A DNA stretch of 64,000 nt from Sediminibacterium sp. (GCF_019264485.1 NZ_JAHVAA010000006.1:1-64000); one strand, 5' to 3'. Positions 34,101-41,815 are shown, counted from the first letter of the stretch. Numbers and translations are program-made. Notes: generated by a model from the letters alone, not told the origin.

Positions 34101-35722
34101 ATGCCGCTGCTACCACGGCCCTCACCACGCCATTTGCCATCGGTACAGCAGGCACCTATTATATACGGGGTACCAATACAATTACCAATTGTGCTGTTAT
34201 ACAACCGGTAGTAGTGAGCATCAATCCACCTGCTGTACTGCAGATCAATACACCGGCTGCTGTATGTGCCCCACAAACAGTAGACCTTACTGCTGCAGCC
34301 ATTACCAGCGGCAGTGCCGCCGGACTCAGCTATACTTATTTTACCAATGCCGCAGCTACTACCCAACTCAATAATGCCAATGCAGTAAACACATCGGGTG
34401 TTTATTATATTAAGGGTACACCGGTATCTGGCTGCAGTGCGGTGTTGCCGGTTACGGTAACCATCAATCCTTTGCCAACACTGGTGGTAAATAATCCGGC
34501 TGCGGTATGTTCACCACAGGTTATTAATTTAACCAGTGCCAATATAACAGCAGGCAGCAGTGCGGGTTTGAGTTTTGCCTATTTCTCCAATGCATCATTA
34601 ACCACACCTGTTGCCAATGCGCAATCGGTAAACAGTTCCGGTACTTTTTATATCAGGGCCACCGATGCCACCACAGGCTGTGTAAGGGCGTTACCGGTAA
34701 CCGTACAAATAAATGCGGCACCACAGGGCGTATTGGCCACACCGGCAGGTAATATTATCTGCGAAAACAGTGCGCTTACACTCAACGCATCGGGTGGTAA
34801 CAGTTACCAGTGGTTATTAAATCAGCAGCCCATAAACGGAGCCACTGCGGCTACTTATAATGCAACCGTGGCGGGTAATTATGCTGTTCGTTTTATTTCG
34901 GCCCAGGGTTGCGAAACCGTATCGGCCAATACCATCAGTCTTGAATTATTAAGCACCCCAACGGTACAGTTTACACTTAGCAATGCCTGTGCGGGGGTAT
35001 CTACTAATTTCAACAATACATCAGTAACCAGTGCCAGCGGTGGCATCAACTGGTTATGGGATTTTGGTGATGGCAGCAGCTCTAACCAGTTTTCTCCCTC
35101 ACATATTTATAGCAGTGCAGGTACTTACTCGGTTCGTTTAACCGCTACCAGTCCGGTATGCAGCAGCTTTAATGAAACATCGGAAGTAACCTATCGTGTG
35201 CAATCGGCATTACCGGCAGTTCGTTATAAAGAGGTGGATGTATTAAAAGATATTCCTGCCACCGTAACGGCCCGTGCCATTGGTACCAGTTTTCTATGGC
35301 AGCCGGCAGCGGGGGTAAGTAATATCCAGATTGCTTCGCCCAGTATTCGGGTGAGTACCACCACAGAATATACCGTGGCCATTACCAATGATATTGGTTG
35401 CACCACTACCGATACGGTATTGGTGAAAGTAATTCCGGGTGTAGACATTTATGTGCCACAAGGTTTTACACCCAATAACGACGGACAAAACGATCGGCTT
35501 TATCCGATACTGGTGGGTATGCGTCAACTGAATTATTTCCGTGTATTCAACCGCTGGGGTCATATGATTTTTACTACCAAAGAAAGCAGCGTACAATCGG
35601 GCTGGAATGGTCAGTATCTTGGTGTGGTGCAACCCATCGGCACTTATACCTGGATAGCAGAAGCCATAGACCTGCAGGGAAATGTGGTGAGGAAAACGGG
35701 AACGGTGTTGTTGTTGCAGTAG
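31172..35722 (+). CDS. Large T9SS-exported adhesin with Ig-like repeats and type B sorting domain
   Basis: 1516 residues. A signal peptide (SLFLLLLVFIPVVSFAQ; start may be codon 13, MPVRYVRG) is followed by a long series of Ig-like/SprB-type repeats rich in Thr/Ser, many ending VTVNPLPTATI. Residues about 650-880 hold four 75-residue repeats (period 225 bp, first three almost identical; TTFCAGSSVTLNANTGTGLS). A PKD domain lies near 1285-1345 (WLWDFGDGSSS). The C-terminus (about 1420-1516; YVPQGFTPNNDGQNDRLYPI, FNRWGHMIF) is the gliding-motility/type B T9SS sorting domain. Expected to be exported by the T9SS and held at the cell surface, probably for adhesion. Followed by its typical partner PorP/SprF. 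Confidence 0.92.
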   Translation: MSCLWKTISNISMPVRYVRGGNSFYKRLSLFLLLLVFIPVVSFAQFTTGGTITGTKCQVWDAAHVFTETVPVSVENGFEEYQWQRSQDPTFSSGIVNLSTSKPLLDNSDITGTWYYRRQVTRADNPGVTLYSNTIMVVMMPSVSIAGTLTVCQNATNPTLTITAVGGIAPYTITYNLNGVAQTAIATTTGAGTMTGTVTISAPTNVAGTFTYSLTSVVDANSLSETCTNSSVSSSATITVTALPTATITANTLTACVNSTAPVVTLTGLGGTAPFTFTYREITNGTPGSNQTIVSNLAGVASFSATVSSAATRNYELVSVQESSATACINAQNSSVTIVTNSNPDATGVNPFLPAVCLGTPNFSVTFSGVSGGPDQYRIIWDGTATAAGFTNDGFQTYNTGTNTITVTVPGTALANTTYNGTLRLQNSSTGCFLENSSSVTINPLPTATITRSAAAVCVNGTIPTVTITAAGATAPYSVTYRLLTNGVAGSNQVIATNGAGVATINVPVTTAAELTYELVSVQESSATACVNAQTSSTTVTVNPLPTATIGSSAAAVCVNGTAPTVTLTGIGGTAPYTFIYTLNSGSNQTITSTGNTAIITVPVTTAGTFTYQLVSVQESSATACVNAQTSSTTVTVNQLPTATTTATGPTTFCAGSSVTLNANTGTGLSYLWSNGSINPSVTNIVSSGTYTVTVTNTNNCSVTSAPTIVTVNALPTAAITASGPTTFCAGSSVTLNANTGTGLSYLWSNGSTNLSITNIASSGTYTVTVTNTNNCSVTSAPTIVTVNALPTSAITASGLTTFCAGSSVTLNANTGTGLSYLWSNGSTSPSVTNIASSGTYTVTVTNTNNCSVTSTPTIITVNALPTATITPSGPTTFCVGGSVNLTSSTGTSYLWSNASTNASITNITTSGTYSVTVRDANGCQNTSAPVTITVNANPTLNITNPAAICSPGTVDLTAAAITTGSTGGLNYTYWSNAAATTALTTPFAIGTAGTYYIRGTNTITNCAVIQPVVVSINPPAVLQINTPAAVCAPQTVDLTAAAITSGSAAGLSYTYFTNAAATTQLNNANAVNTSGVYYIKGTPVSGCSAVLPVTVTINPLPTLVVNNPAAVCSPQVINLTSANITAGSSAGLSFAYFSNASLTTPVANAQSVNSSGTFYIRATDATTGCVRALPVTVQINAAPQGVLATPAGNIICENSALTLNASGGNSYQWLLNQQPINGATAATYNATVAGNYAVRFISAQGCETVSANTISLELLSTPTVQFTLSNACAGVSTNFNNTSVTSASGGINWLWDFGDGSSSNQFSPSHIYSSAGTYSVRLTATSPVCSSFNETSEVTYRVQSALPAVRYKEVDVLKDIPATVTARAIGTSFLWQPAAGVSNIQIASPSIRVSTTTEYTVAITNDIGCTTTDTVLVKVIPGVDIYVPQGFTPNNDGQNDRLYPILVGMRQLNYFRVFNRWGHMIFTTKESSVQSGWNGQYLGVVQPIGTYTWIAEAIDLQGNVVRKTGTVLLLQ
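33125..34024 (+). repeat. Four 225-bp tandem repeats inside the adhesin gene
   Basis: The word ACATTCTGCG begins units at 33125, 33350, 33575 and 33800, an exact 225-bp (75-codon) period. The first three units are nearly identical at DNA level and the fourth has diverged. In-frame length means unequal crossing-over would lengthen or shorten the adhesin without breaking it; unit number could vary between strains (inference). Confidence 0.88.
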
Positions 35723-35730
35723 GAGAGAGA

Positions 35731-35795
35731 GACCATAGCCCATGATAAAGCAGAAATGCTTCTTTCTATGGACTATAGACCATCGACCATGGACT
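35731..35795. repeat. Heptad repeat, ATGGACT/GACCATn family
   Basis: Between the adhesin and porP genes. The right part (35767-35794) reads ATGGACT ATAGACC ATCGACC ATGGACT; the left part (AGACCATAGCCCATGATAAAG) is an imperfect complement. Same words as 44839, 54427, 55873 and 56352. Confidence 0.72.
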
Positions 35796-35802
35796 AAAAC
35801 AA

Positions 35803-36804
35803 ATGAAGCTAAAATCAATCATATTATTCACACTCATCTGCTGCAGTGGTGTACTGCATGCACAGGATCCTTATTTTTCTCAGTATTATAGTTCTCCGCT
35901 TACATTCAATCCTGCACTCACGGGTTATTTTAATGGGGCGCACAGATTAGCCATTAATTATCGCAACCAGTGGGCCAATATCAGTTCGCCATACCAGACA
36001 GGGGCTATTTCTTTTGATACCCGTATCATGAAAAATAAAATAGGCACCAATAATAAATGGGGGCTGGGTATACAGGCTATGTACGACCAGGCAGGAGCAG
36101 GCGTTTACAAGAACAGTTATATAGCGGTATCAACCGGATTCAATAAAGGACTGGATGCTGATGGTAACCAATCGATCGGTATTGGTATACAGGCGGCATA
36201 TGCACGCCATGTGGTTGACTTCAGTAAAATAAGTTTTGCCAACCAGTTTACCAGCAGTGGTTTCGATTTGTCGGTGCCCAGTGGCGAAACCATCAACAAC
36301 CGATCTGTGGGTTATACCGATCTGAATATCGGGCTATTGTACAATTATGGTGATGAAGCGGGTAATAATTTTAATGTAGGTGCATCGGTGTATCATCTGC
36401 TCCGGCCATCACTGAGTTTTTTCAGTGCACAGAACAGCAGGATTGCGAGGCGTTATGCGGTTCATGCAAGTGGACTTTTACAGGTGAATGATCGAGATCA
36501 GTTTTTTTTCAGCAGTAATTTTATGCAGCAGGCCAGTAATAACCAGACAGTTGTAGGCATGGCTTATGGCTGGGGTATTGGCGATATGGATGCACATGTG
36601 TATACAGGTGCCTGGTTAAGGGTGAAAGATGCAGTGTATCCGTATATCGGACTGAGAACAAGTAATTACCAGATAGGCATCAGTTACGATATCACCCATT
36701 CCGATCTCAAAAAAGCCAATGGCTTTACCGGTAGCAGTGAATTGTCTTTTATTTATTTCTTCAACCAGAAAGACAGGCGGAATAGTATTCCTTGTTTTTT
36801 TTAG
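35803..36804 (+). CDS. PorP/SprF-family outer-membrane protein of the type IX secretion system
   Basis: 333 residues: signal peptide (SIILFTLICCSGVLHAQ), then the family opening DPYFSQYYSSPLTFNPALTG and a beta barrel. Members associate with type B-sorted T9SS cargo and help anchor it to the surface (SprF with SprB in Flavobacterium). The gene follows the large adhesin by 80 bp with a heptad repeat between, a standard cargo-anchor pairing. Ends with SFIYFFNQKDRRNSIPCFF. Confidence 0.93.
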   Translation: MKLKSIILFTLICCSGVLHAQDPYFSQYYSSPLTFNPALTGYFNGAHRLAINYRNQWANISSPYQTGAISFDTRIMKNKIGTNNKWGLGIQAMYDQAGAGVYKNSYIAVSTGFNKGLDADGNQSIGIGIQAAYARHVVDFSKISFANQFTSSGFDLSVPSGETINNRSVGYTDLNIGLLYNYGDEAGNNFNVGASVYHLLRPSLSFFSAQNSRIARRYAVHASGLLQVNDRDQFFFSSNFMQQASNNQTVVGMAYGWGIGDMDAHVYTGAWLRVKDAVYPYIGLRTSNYQIGISYDITHSDLKKANGFTGSSELSFIYFFNQKDRRNSIPCFF

Positions 36805-36810
36805 GGAATA

Positions 36811-36897
36811 GGGAATCGTCAATGGTGAATGGTCAATCGGGAGTAAGGAGACATAAACATTCACGATTTACCATTGACCATTCACTACTCCCTCCGC
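36811..36897. repeat. Heptad inverted repeat, CAATGGT/ACCATTG family
   Basis: Left (36811-36849) GGGAATCGTCAATGGTGAAT and on; right (36858-36896) TTCACGATTTACCATTGACC and on to CACTACTCCCTCC. Words of 7 nt (GTCAATG GTGAATG GTCAATC; TTACCAT TGACCAT TCACTAC). The arms are near complements over about 35 nt. The frame from 36874 would read into this repeat, which argues for the later start. Confidence 0.8.
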
Positions 36898-36972
36898 AAA
36901 CAGTTTCCTGTATCACATCAAATTCTACCAACCGCTAACAATAGTTGTATTTTTAAAGTACAAAGGCTGTTT

Positions 36973-37590
36973 ATGCAAAAGGTTAAAACTTGTTATGCTA
37001 TAGTTCTATTGTTATGTGGGTTTAATGATGTGGTATCTGCGCATACTTCTATGGGTGGCGATACAATTATTAAAAGCCTTGTTACCCTAAAAGAGTATCC
37101 GATCACCAATCTTGCAAGTGTTCCGGCTATAAAAAGAGACGACCCGAAAGTCTATTATGGCAAGTGGCAGTGGGTAAATGATAACAGAGATACGTTTACC
37201 ATTACAATGATGCCCGGAAAAGCAGCAACAACAAAGGATGTTACTGTAATTCAGTCTGATATTGTTTGTTATTATACCATTATCAGACAGGGGCAGTTGG
37301 TAGAAAGCACTGTACCGGCTTCTCTGAATAGTGAACGTGCAGTGCGAACAGAATTGTATGGATATGCAATGGAAAACAGGCTGCTTATATCTTTTCCAAC
37401 AAATATTACCAGCTTAGATGGATCTATATATTGTGAGCTGCAATTAGCAGCAAATAATAAAGAGAGGGGCATCTTAAAAAACGGAGCTTATCTGCCATGC
37501 TTAATAAAGGCTTTTAACAGTAAACCAACTGCATCGGGTAATAATACTCCTGCTGATTTACTCTTGCATAAAATTTCCAATACCTACTAA
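36973..37590 (+). CDS. Secreted hypothetical protein
   Basis: 205 residues from ATG 36973, chosen because an earlier ATG lies in the heptad repeat while this one gives a signal peptide (KTCYAIVLLLCGFNDVVSA). The mature part has strand-like text (YYGKWQWVNDNRDTFTITMM, YCELQLAANNKERGILKNG), resembling small extracellular beta proteins with a 'GKW.W...DTF.I' opening; no family named with confidence. Ends in a hairpin terminator. Confidence 0.75.
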   Translation: MQKVKTCYAIVLLLCGFNDVVSAHTSMGGDTIIKSLVTLKEYPITNLASVPAIKRDDPKVYYGKWQWVNDNRDTFTITMMPGKAATTKDVTVIQSDIVCYYTIIRQGQLVESTVPASLNSERAVRTELYGYAMENRLLISFPTNITSLDGSIYCELQLAANNKERGILKNGAYLPCLIKAFNSKPTASGNNTPADLLLHKISNTY

Positions 37591-37597
37591 AAATGAG

Positions 37598-37628
37598 AAC
37601 AGGTTACACACTTGTTGTGTAACCTGTT
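37598..37628 (+). terminator. Strong hairpin after the secreted hypothetical gene
   Basis: AACAGGTTACACA (37598-37610) pairs perfectly with TGTGTAACCTGTT (37616-37628) over a 5-nt loop. It lies 8 bp past the stop. No T tract follows, so it may stabilise the 3' end more than end transcription. Confidence 0.6.
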
Positions 37629-37767
37629 GCTCTGCTTCTAACATACTGCTTATAAAAACCCAAACTTGCCAATGTTGATGTTGTTGGTCGGCGACCAACA
37701 ACGGATGTAGCCCTTTTCAGGGGCCCTGCTTACGGGCAGGGCCGGTATATTGCTATAGATTCCTGGA

Positions 37768-37842
37768 TTAGAGGGCTGTTGCTTTTTTACCACCTGATAT
37801 CACTGCGATAATCAGTGCTGTGGTAATGAATTTTCCTTTCAT
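37768..37842 (-). CDS. Possible 24-residue peptide with signal-like core
   Basis: ATG at 37842 opens MKGKFITTALIIAVISGGKK then ATAL and a stop: Lys-rich start, hydrophobic core, Gly-Gly. Two GC-rich hairpins follow the stop (37722-37742, 37681-37701), so it looks like a small transcribed unit. It may be a short secreted peptide or the start of a decayed gene. Weakly supported. Confidence 0.25.
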   Translation of the reverse strand: MKGKFITTALIIAVISGGKKATAL

Positions 37843-38096
37843 GTGCTTTGTTTATTTGTTTGTTTGTTTGATGATGCAAAAATGCATCGGAAAAACAGCC
37901 TGTTCAACCGCATATGAATGTGAAAGATGGGGCCTGCATGTTTGTGCAGGAATGCATTTTTAACACAGCATACATTTCATCCTCATTTACCGCCGCTTGT
38001 CAGTGAAACCCGTTTGCCATGTTAAAAAAAGCATCACATAAGTATGTGGTTTTACCGGCAGAAATTTTGAGATGGTGGTGGGGAATGGTAATTTTA

Positions 38097-38171
38097 AGAG
38101 TAGTGAGTAGTGAGTAGTCAGTAGTGAGTGTTTGAAACTACTTACTCACTACTCATTACTCACTACTCCCT
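38097..38171. repeat. Heptad inverted repeat, AGTAGTG/CACTACT family
   Basis: Left arm AGTAGTG AGTAGTG AGTAGTC AGTAGTG AGTG; right arm CTACTTACTCACTACTCATT and on to CACTACTCCC. Words are 7 nt. Lies 65 bp before the regulator start at 38236 and spills over an upstream ATG that I reject as start. Confidence 0.83.
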
Positions 38172-38209
38172 AACATTATTATGCGATAGGCAACAAAGCC
38201 TGCATCTGT

Positions 38210-38217
38210 TAGCTTTG
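38210..38217 (+). promoter_or_regulatory. TAnnTTTG-type promoter box
   Basis: TAGCTTTG matches the Bacteroidota -7 consensus TAnnTTTG and lies 18 bp before the regulator ATG at 38236. No clear TTG is seen near -33. Confidence 0.5.
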
Positions 38218-38235
38218 TACACGCAAAAAGACCTT

Positions 38236-38868
38236 ATGACCAAATTATTGATTTACGAAGACAACCCCCAGTTACGTGAAGGACTTACCATGCTCATTAA
38301 CGGGTCTGACGGATTTGAAGTATTATCTGCCTTTAAGAACTGTAATAATGTAGAAGATGAAGTGCAGGCTTTTAAACCCGATGTGATACTGATGGATATT
38401 GATATGCCCGGCACCAATGGTATTGAGGGTCTTAAAAAAATACGTGAAATAGATACCGATGTAAAAATTCTGATGCTCACTGTATTCGACGACAATAAAA
38501 ATGTATTCGATGCCATCAGCAACGGCGCCAATGGTTATGTATTGAAAAAAACACCCCCGGCCCGACTGCTCGAATACATTCAGGAAGCGCAAACAGGCGG
38601 CGCTCCCATGACTTCCTCCATCGCCACACAGGTATTAAAAATGTTTTCTTCGCTCAATAATGAAAAGGGTGAAGACTATGACCTCTCCGAAAGAGAAAAA
38701 CAGGTATTGCAATTACTCGTGAACGGGTATAGCTATAAAATGATTGCTTCAGAAATGTTTATTGCCATTGATACCGTTCGTTCCCATATCAAAAAAATCT
38801 ACGAGAAACTCCACGTAAACAGTAAGAGCGAAGCAGTGGCCAAGGCTTTCAGGAATAAGATTGTTTAG
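38236..38868 (+). CDS. Response regulator, NarL/FixJ type
   Basis: 210 residues from ATG 38236 (MTKLLIYEDNPQLREGLTML). Receiver: Glu8-Asp9, Asp54 (DVILMDIDMPGTNG), Thr82 (MLTVFDD), Lys near 104 (LKKTPP). LuxR-type DNA-binding end: LSEREKQVLQLLVNGYSYKM, then IDTVRSHIKKIYEKLHVNSK. The earlier ATG at 38128 lies in the heptad array. No kinase gene adjoins it. Followed directly by a composite repeat. Confidence 0.92.
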   Translation: MTKLLIYEDNPQLREGLTMLINGSDGFEVLSAFKNCNNVEDEVQAFKPDVILMDIDMPGTNGIEGLKKIREIDTDVKILMLTVFDDNKNVFDAISNGANGYVLKKTPPARLLEYIQEAQTGGAPMTSSIATQVLKMFSSLNNEKGEDYDLSEREKQVLQLLVNGYSYKMIASEMFIAIDTVRSHIKKIYEKLHVNSKSEAVAKAFRNKIV

Positions 38869-38877
38869 GGAGAGGAA

Positions 38878-39110
38878 AAGACCGAAAGACCGAAAGTCCG
38901 AAAGTCCGGAAGAAACTTGAATGTATAGAAAACCTCCGTGTAACTCCGTGGTTAACCACAGAGTTGCACGGAGGTTTCTTTAGTAAATCAATCATCTTTC
39001 CGACTTTCGGACTTCCGGACTTCCGGACTTCCGGTCTTCCGGTCTCTCAGACTCCCGGACTTCACCACTCACCACTCACCATTCACCTCCCACCCCTCCC
39101 ACCTTCCCTT
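38878..39110. repeat. Composite repeat: GACCGAAA arms around a 48-bp palindrome (copy 1)
   Basis: Left arm of 8-nt words (GACCGAAA GACCGAAA GTCCGAAA GTCCGGAAG, 38880-38911); an inner 48-bp near-perfect palindrome (AAACCTCCGTGTAACTCCG..., 38930-38977); the linker TTTAGTAAATCAATCATCTT (38980-38999); right arm GACTTTCG GACTTCCG GACTTCCG GACTTCCG GTCTTCCG (39002-39041 and on); then 7-nt ACCACTC words to about 39110. The linker and both arms recur at 61856-62026 in opposite orientation. It fills the gap before the cytochrome gene. Confidence 0.88.
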
Positions 39111-39217
39111 CATCCCAACCACATTTTTGTGTGATAGTTTGCAGGCTTTTGCGGGTTTATGTTTGTTCCCGGATCAAATCAGCGATCCGATTTTACGAAT
39201 ACCATAATACGAACAAC

Positions 39218-39850
39218 ATGACACTAAAAAACAAAACCCTGCAACTGACCATCATTGTATTGTCGATTGTAGCCACTGTTGCAGCCTGCAGCGAAGCCGG
39301 AAGCAACCAGAGCGAAACCAAAAAAGAAGACATCACTGAATTCCGTCAGAAAGAAAAAGACGAACTGATTGCCCGCGGAAAATACTTAGTAACCGTTTCC
39401 GGATGCAACGATTGTCATTCTCCGAAAATCATGACACCCATGGGCCCTGTTCCTGATACCACCAGACTGATGTCGGGTTATCCTTCAGAAAAAGGAATCC
39501 CTTCACTGAGCGAAGCACTGGCCAAAGACCAGAGCTGGGTAAAAATGTCGCACGATATTACCGCTTTTGCAGGTCCATGGGGTATGACATTTGGCGCCAA
39601 CCTCACACCTGATGAAGCAACGGGTATTGGTAACTGGACAGAAGAAGTGTTTGTAAAAACCATCCGTACAGGTAAGCACCTGGGTCAGGAAGGAGGTCGT
39701 CCGGTAATGCCACCCATGCCCTGGTATATGGTGGCTAAAATGACGGATGAGGATTTGAGTTCGGTATACAATTACCTGATGTCATTACCTGCTATCAGCA
39801 ATCGTGTACCCGCACCCATACCGCCCAATGAAATAAAGGTTGTTAAATAG
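39218..39850 (+). CDS. Lipoprotein-type mono-heme cytochrome c
   Basis: 210 residues from ATG 39218. A lipobox-like start (LSIVATVAACSEAG, Cys about 23) suggests an outer- or periplasm-facing lipoprotein. Heme attachment CNDCH (about residue 70) lies in YLVTVSGCNDCHSP; Met ligands are probably in the MPPMPWYMVAKMTDEDL region, typical of cytochrome c class I / 'cytochrome c family' proteins. Periplasmic electron carrier. Next gene follows after 11 bp, likely the same unit. The longer frame from 39131 has no support. Confidence 0.87.
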   Translation: MTLKNKTLQLTIIVLSIVATVAACSEAGSNQSETKKEDITEFRQKEKDELIARGKYLVTVSGCNDCHSPKIMTPMGPVPDTTRLMSGYPSEKGIPSLSEALAKDQSWVKMSHDITAFAGPWGMTFGANLTPDEATGIGNWTEEVFVKTIRTGKHLGQEGGRPVMPPMPWYMVAKMTDEDLSSVYNYLMSLPAISNRVPAPIPPNEIKVVK

Positions 39851-39861
39851 ATAAAAGTTAA

Positions 39862-40689
39862 ATGAAGATGAAAGCAAATTTGCAAAAGATGATGAAAGCA
39901 ATGGCTGGTTTATTGGCAGTTGTATTACTGGCAGTGGGCTGTACCAAAGAATTTGATCCGGATATACCCGTTGATCCGGGTACGCCGAATAACCAGAAAA
40001 AGCTGAGTAAGATCAGTTATGATGATGGAAGTTACCTCGCTGTTTTATACAACGCCGCAGGAAAACCGTCTAAAATAACCACTGTAGAGAAAACCAGCAG
40101 TGGCGATGATACCAATGTTTACCTGCTTGCCTATAATGGCGATAAACTGGTAGACATGTCTTTAACCGACGGCACAAAATTCAAGTACACGTATACGGGT
40201 GCAGATATTACCAAAGTAGAAGTGGTTACACCCAACAATGTGGTGATTGCTTATTATGAATATACCTATAAAGAAGGTCGTTTATGGCGTACCGATGTGT
40301 TCAGCAGTTTTGCAGGCCCCATCAGCACCACGCCGGGTATGCGTTTTGAGGTTGATTATTATACCAATGGAAATATTAAAACCATGAGTACCTGGTACAG
40401 AGATTATACCAGTGGGGTACTGGAAAAAACAGATGTGTATGAAATGAGTTCTTACGACGATAAGCGCAATACCAGCTTATTGTTTGAAAACAATCCATAC
40501 CTGCCTTCACTGATCAGCATACCCAATAACCCGCTTACAGAAAAGCATTACGATAAAACGGGTCAGCAATATGCAACGGTAACACATACTTATACCTATG
40601 ATGCAGATGGAAATCCGATTAAAAGAAAAACAGTTACCAAAGAAACCGGCCTGCCGGATGAACTGTCTGAAACCACATTTGAGTATTAA
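39862..40689 (+). CDS. Lipoprotein of unknown function, YD-repeat-like
   Basis: 275 residues. Lipobox with Cys near 27 (AVVLLAVGCTKEF) then a Pro/Asp-rich linker and repeated beta strands resembling YD/RHS-like motifs (YNAAGKPSKITTVE, YNGDKLVDMSLTDGTKFKYT, YDADGNPIKRKTVTKE). Such small repeat lipoproteins are common in Bacteroidota and usually surface-exposed. Starts 11 bp after the cytochrome gene; followed by a good terminator. Confidence 0.82.
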   Translation: MKMKANLQKMMKAMAGLLAVVLLAVGCTKEFDPDIPVDPGTPNNQKKLSKISYDDGSYLAVLYNAAGKPSKITTVEKTSSGDDTNVYLLAYNGDKLVDMSLTDGTKFKYTYTGADITKVEVVTPNNVVIAYYEYTYKEGRLWRTDVFSSFAGPISTTPGMRFEVDYYTNGNIKTMSTWYRDYTSGVLEKTDVYEMSSYDDKRNTSLLFENNPYLPSLISIPNNPLTEKHYDKTGQQYATVTHTYTYDADGNPIKRKTVTKETGLPDELSETTFEY

Positions 40690-40735
40690 GCAATTGTTTT
40701 TCAGTACATTATAAACAATATTCCTGTGTAAACTA

Positions 40736-40761
40736 ACCCCGACTCCTGAGTCGGGGTTTTT
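40736..40761 (+). terminator. Rho-independent terminator after the lipoprotein gene
   Basis: ACCCCGACT (40736-40744) pairs with AGTCGGGGT (40749-40757) over a CCTG loop, followed by TTTT. Nine perfect base pairs. Lies 47 bp past the stop codon. Confidence 0.88.
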
Positions 40762-40810
40762 CATGTGGTTCTTAAACCTGCAAAAACGTGCATTTCACAT
40801 ATTTGTGTGG

Positions 40811-40841
40811 TTGCAAACCCGCATAAACAGGAATACTTTTG
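40811..40841 (+). promoter_or_regulatory. Consensus Bacteroidota promoter for the small ORF at 40861
   Basis: TTG (40811-40813), a 20-bp spacer and TACTTTTG (40834-40841) fit the TTG-N19/20-TAnnTTTG consensus for Bacteroidota. It lies 19 bp before ATG 40861, supporting that frame as a transcribed gene. Confidence 0.7.
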
Positions 40842-40860
40842 CTGAGTAATTAAAATAAAC

Positions 40861-41088
40861 ATGAAAGCAGCATTCCAAAATTTAGTACGCTACTTGCTCT
40901 GTATGGCAAGTGTTGTATTGGCTGCCCCCAACCAATCAACCCTGTACCCACAGCCCCGGAATAAAGGCGGTGTAAGTACATTTTCCATTCCCCGTTCGGT
41001 GGATCGTCCCGTATTTACCCAGGCAAAACAAGGGGTAAAAAGAGATGCATCTATTCTGGAAGGGTCTACCAGGTTCGAACTCTGGTAA
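40861..41088 (+). CDS. Small exported protein, 75 residues
   Basis: Short frame with a plausible signal peptide (AAFQNLVRYLLCMASVVLAA) and a Ser/Arg-rich tail (RSVDRPVFTQAKQGVKRDAS). No family. Evidence for it: an isolated consensus promoter, a terminator upstream that separates it from the previous gene, and a usable ATG 19 bp from the -7 box. The mature part may be a peptide. Non-coding transcription is an alternative. Confidence 0.45.
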   Translation: MKAAFQNLVRYLLCMASVVLAAPNQSTLYPQPRNKGGVSTFSIPRSVDRPVFTQAKQGVKRDASILEGSTRFELW

Positions 41089-41164
41089 ATGTTCGAGGTT
41101 TTCGATATCCGAAAAAAGCCCCCCGCCCATATCGTGAAAATCCTGCTATGCACTCGCTTTTGAC

Positions 41165-41172
41165 TATTTTTG
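41165..41172 (+). promoter_or_regulatory. TAnnTTTG promoter box for the NifU-like gene
   Basis: TATTTTTG fits TAnnTTTG and lies 43 bp before ATG 41216. No clear TTG at -33. Confidence 0.5.
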
Positions 41173-41215
41173 TAGGGCGATAAGCAGATGCTTACCGTTG
41201 TTAAAAGCAAAGTGT

Positions 41216-41815
41216 ATGATTAAAACAGGCAATCCCGTTATCAGTATTTATACGGAAATGACCCCGAACCCGGAAACTATGAAGTTTGTAGCAAACAAAC
41301 TGCTGTACCCGGGCAAGAGCATCGATTTTGCTGAAGAAGCACTGGCAGGCCCATCTCCACTGGCGAAGGAATTATTCAGTTTTCCTTTTATCAGGAGTGT
41401 GTTTATCGCCAGCAATTTTGTGACCCTTACCAAAACAGCAGATACAGAAGACTGGCAGGATGTAATTCCTACCATTAAAGAATTCCTGAAAGAATATTTA
41501 GAGAATGGTGGTGTAGTGGTGAATGAAGAAGAAGTGGCTAAAATAAAACAGGAAGCCAGTAACACTGTAAGCGCTGATGATGATGATATTGTAAAAAGAG
41601 TAAAAGAACTGCTGGAAAACTATGTGAAACCCGCCGTTGAAATGGATGGCGGCGCCATTCAGTTCAAAAGTTATAATGAAGGTGTGGTTAACCTGATGTT
41701 ACAGGGAAGCTGCAGCGGATGTCCCTCTTCCATGATTACCCTGAAAGCAGGTATTGAAGGCATGATGAAACGCATGATACCCGAAGTAAAAGAAGTAGTG
41801 GCCGAGGCCGAATAA
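41216..41815 (+). CDS. NifU-domain iron-sulfur scaffold/carrier (Nfu type)
   Basis: 199 residues from MIKTGNPVISIYTEM. The N-terminal Nfu_N domain (TPNPETMKFVANKLL, SPLAKELFSFPFIRSVFI) and C-terminal NifU domain (LLENYVKPAVEMDGGAIQFK, then LQGSCSGCPSSMITL) are complete; CxxC (CSGC) binds the 4Fe-4S cluster. It hands clusters to target enzymes. The start was set at codon 7 of the longer frame, which has the typical MIKTGNP opening. Terminator follows. Confidence 0.93.
   Translation: MIKTGNPVISIYTEMTPNPETMKFVANKLLYPGKSIDFAEEALAGPSPLAKELFSFPFIRSVFIASNFVTLTKTADTEDWQDVIPTIKEFLKEYLENGGVVVNEEEVAKIKQEASNTVSADDDDIVKRVKELLENYVKPAVEMDGGAIQFKSYNEGVVNLMLQGSCSGCPSSMITLKAGIEGMMKRMIPEVKEVVAEAE

Larger units (their letters stand above)
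37591..38235. other. Hairpin-rich interval with a possible 24-residue peptide
   Basis: Holds in order: a 13-bp stem (37598-37628) after the secreted-protein gene; TTGTTGGTC-GGC-GACCAACAA at 37681-37701; a GC-rich stem GGCCCTGC/GCAGGGCC at 37722-37742; a tiny minus-strand frame (37768-37842) with a signal-like sequence; TTTG/TTTA repeats at 37849-37868; and the AGTAGTG heptads (38097-38171). The rest is not interpretable. Confidence 0.6.

Noticed and set aside
33721-34374. Long alternative frame (217 codons) within the adhesin gene
   Set aside because: Composition rich in His/Tyr/Arg and no domain; a shadow of the low-complexity repeat coding region.
36874-36972. Upstream start of the secreted hypothetical protein
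   Set aside because: The extension reads the heptad repeat and would bury the signal peptide.
38128-38235. Upstream start of the regulator at 38236
   Set aside because: The extension is encoded by the CACTACT heptads; the receiver begins directly at the later ATG.
41069-41085. tRNA T-arm-like sequence (CCAGG-TTCGAAC-TCTGG) at the end of the small exported ORF
   Set aside because: No acceptor stem, D-arm or anticodon arm can be placed on either strand at the right distance, so it is probably chance.
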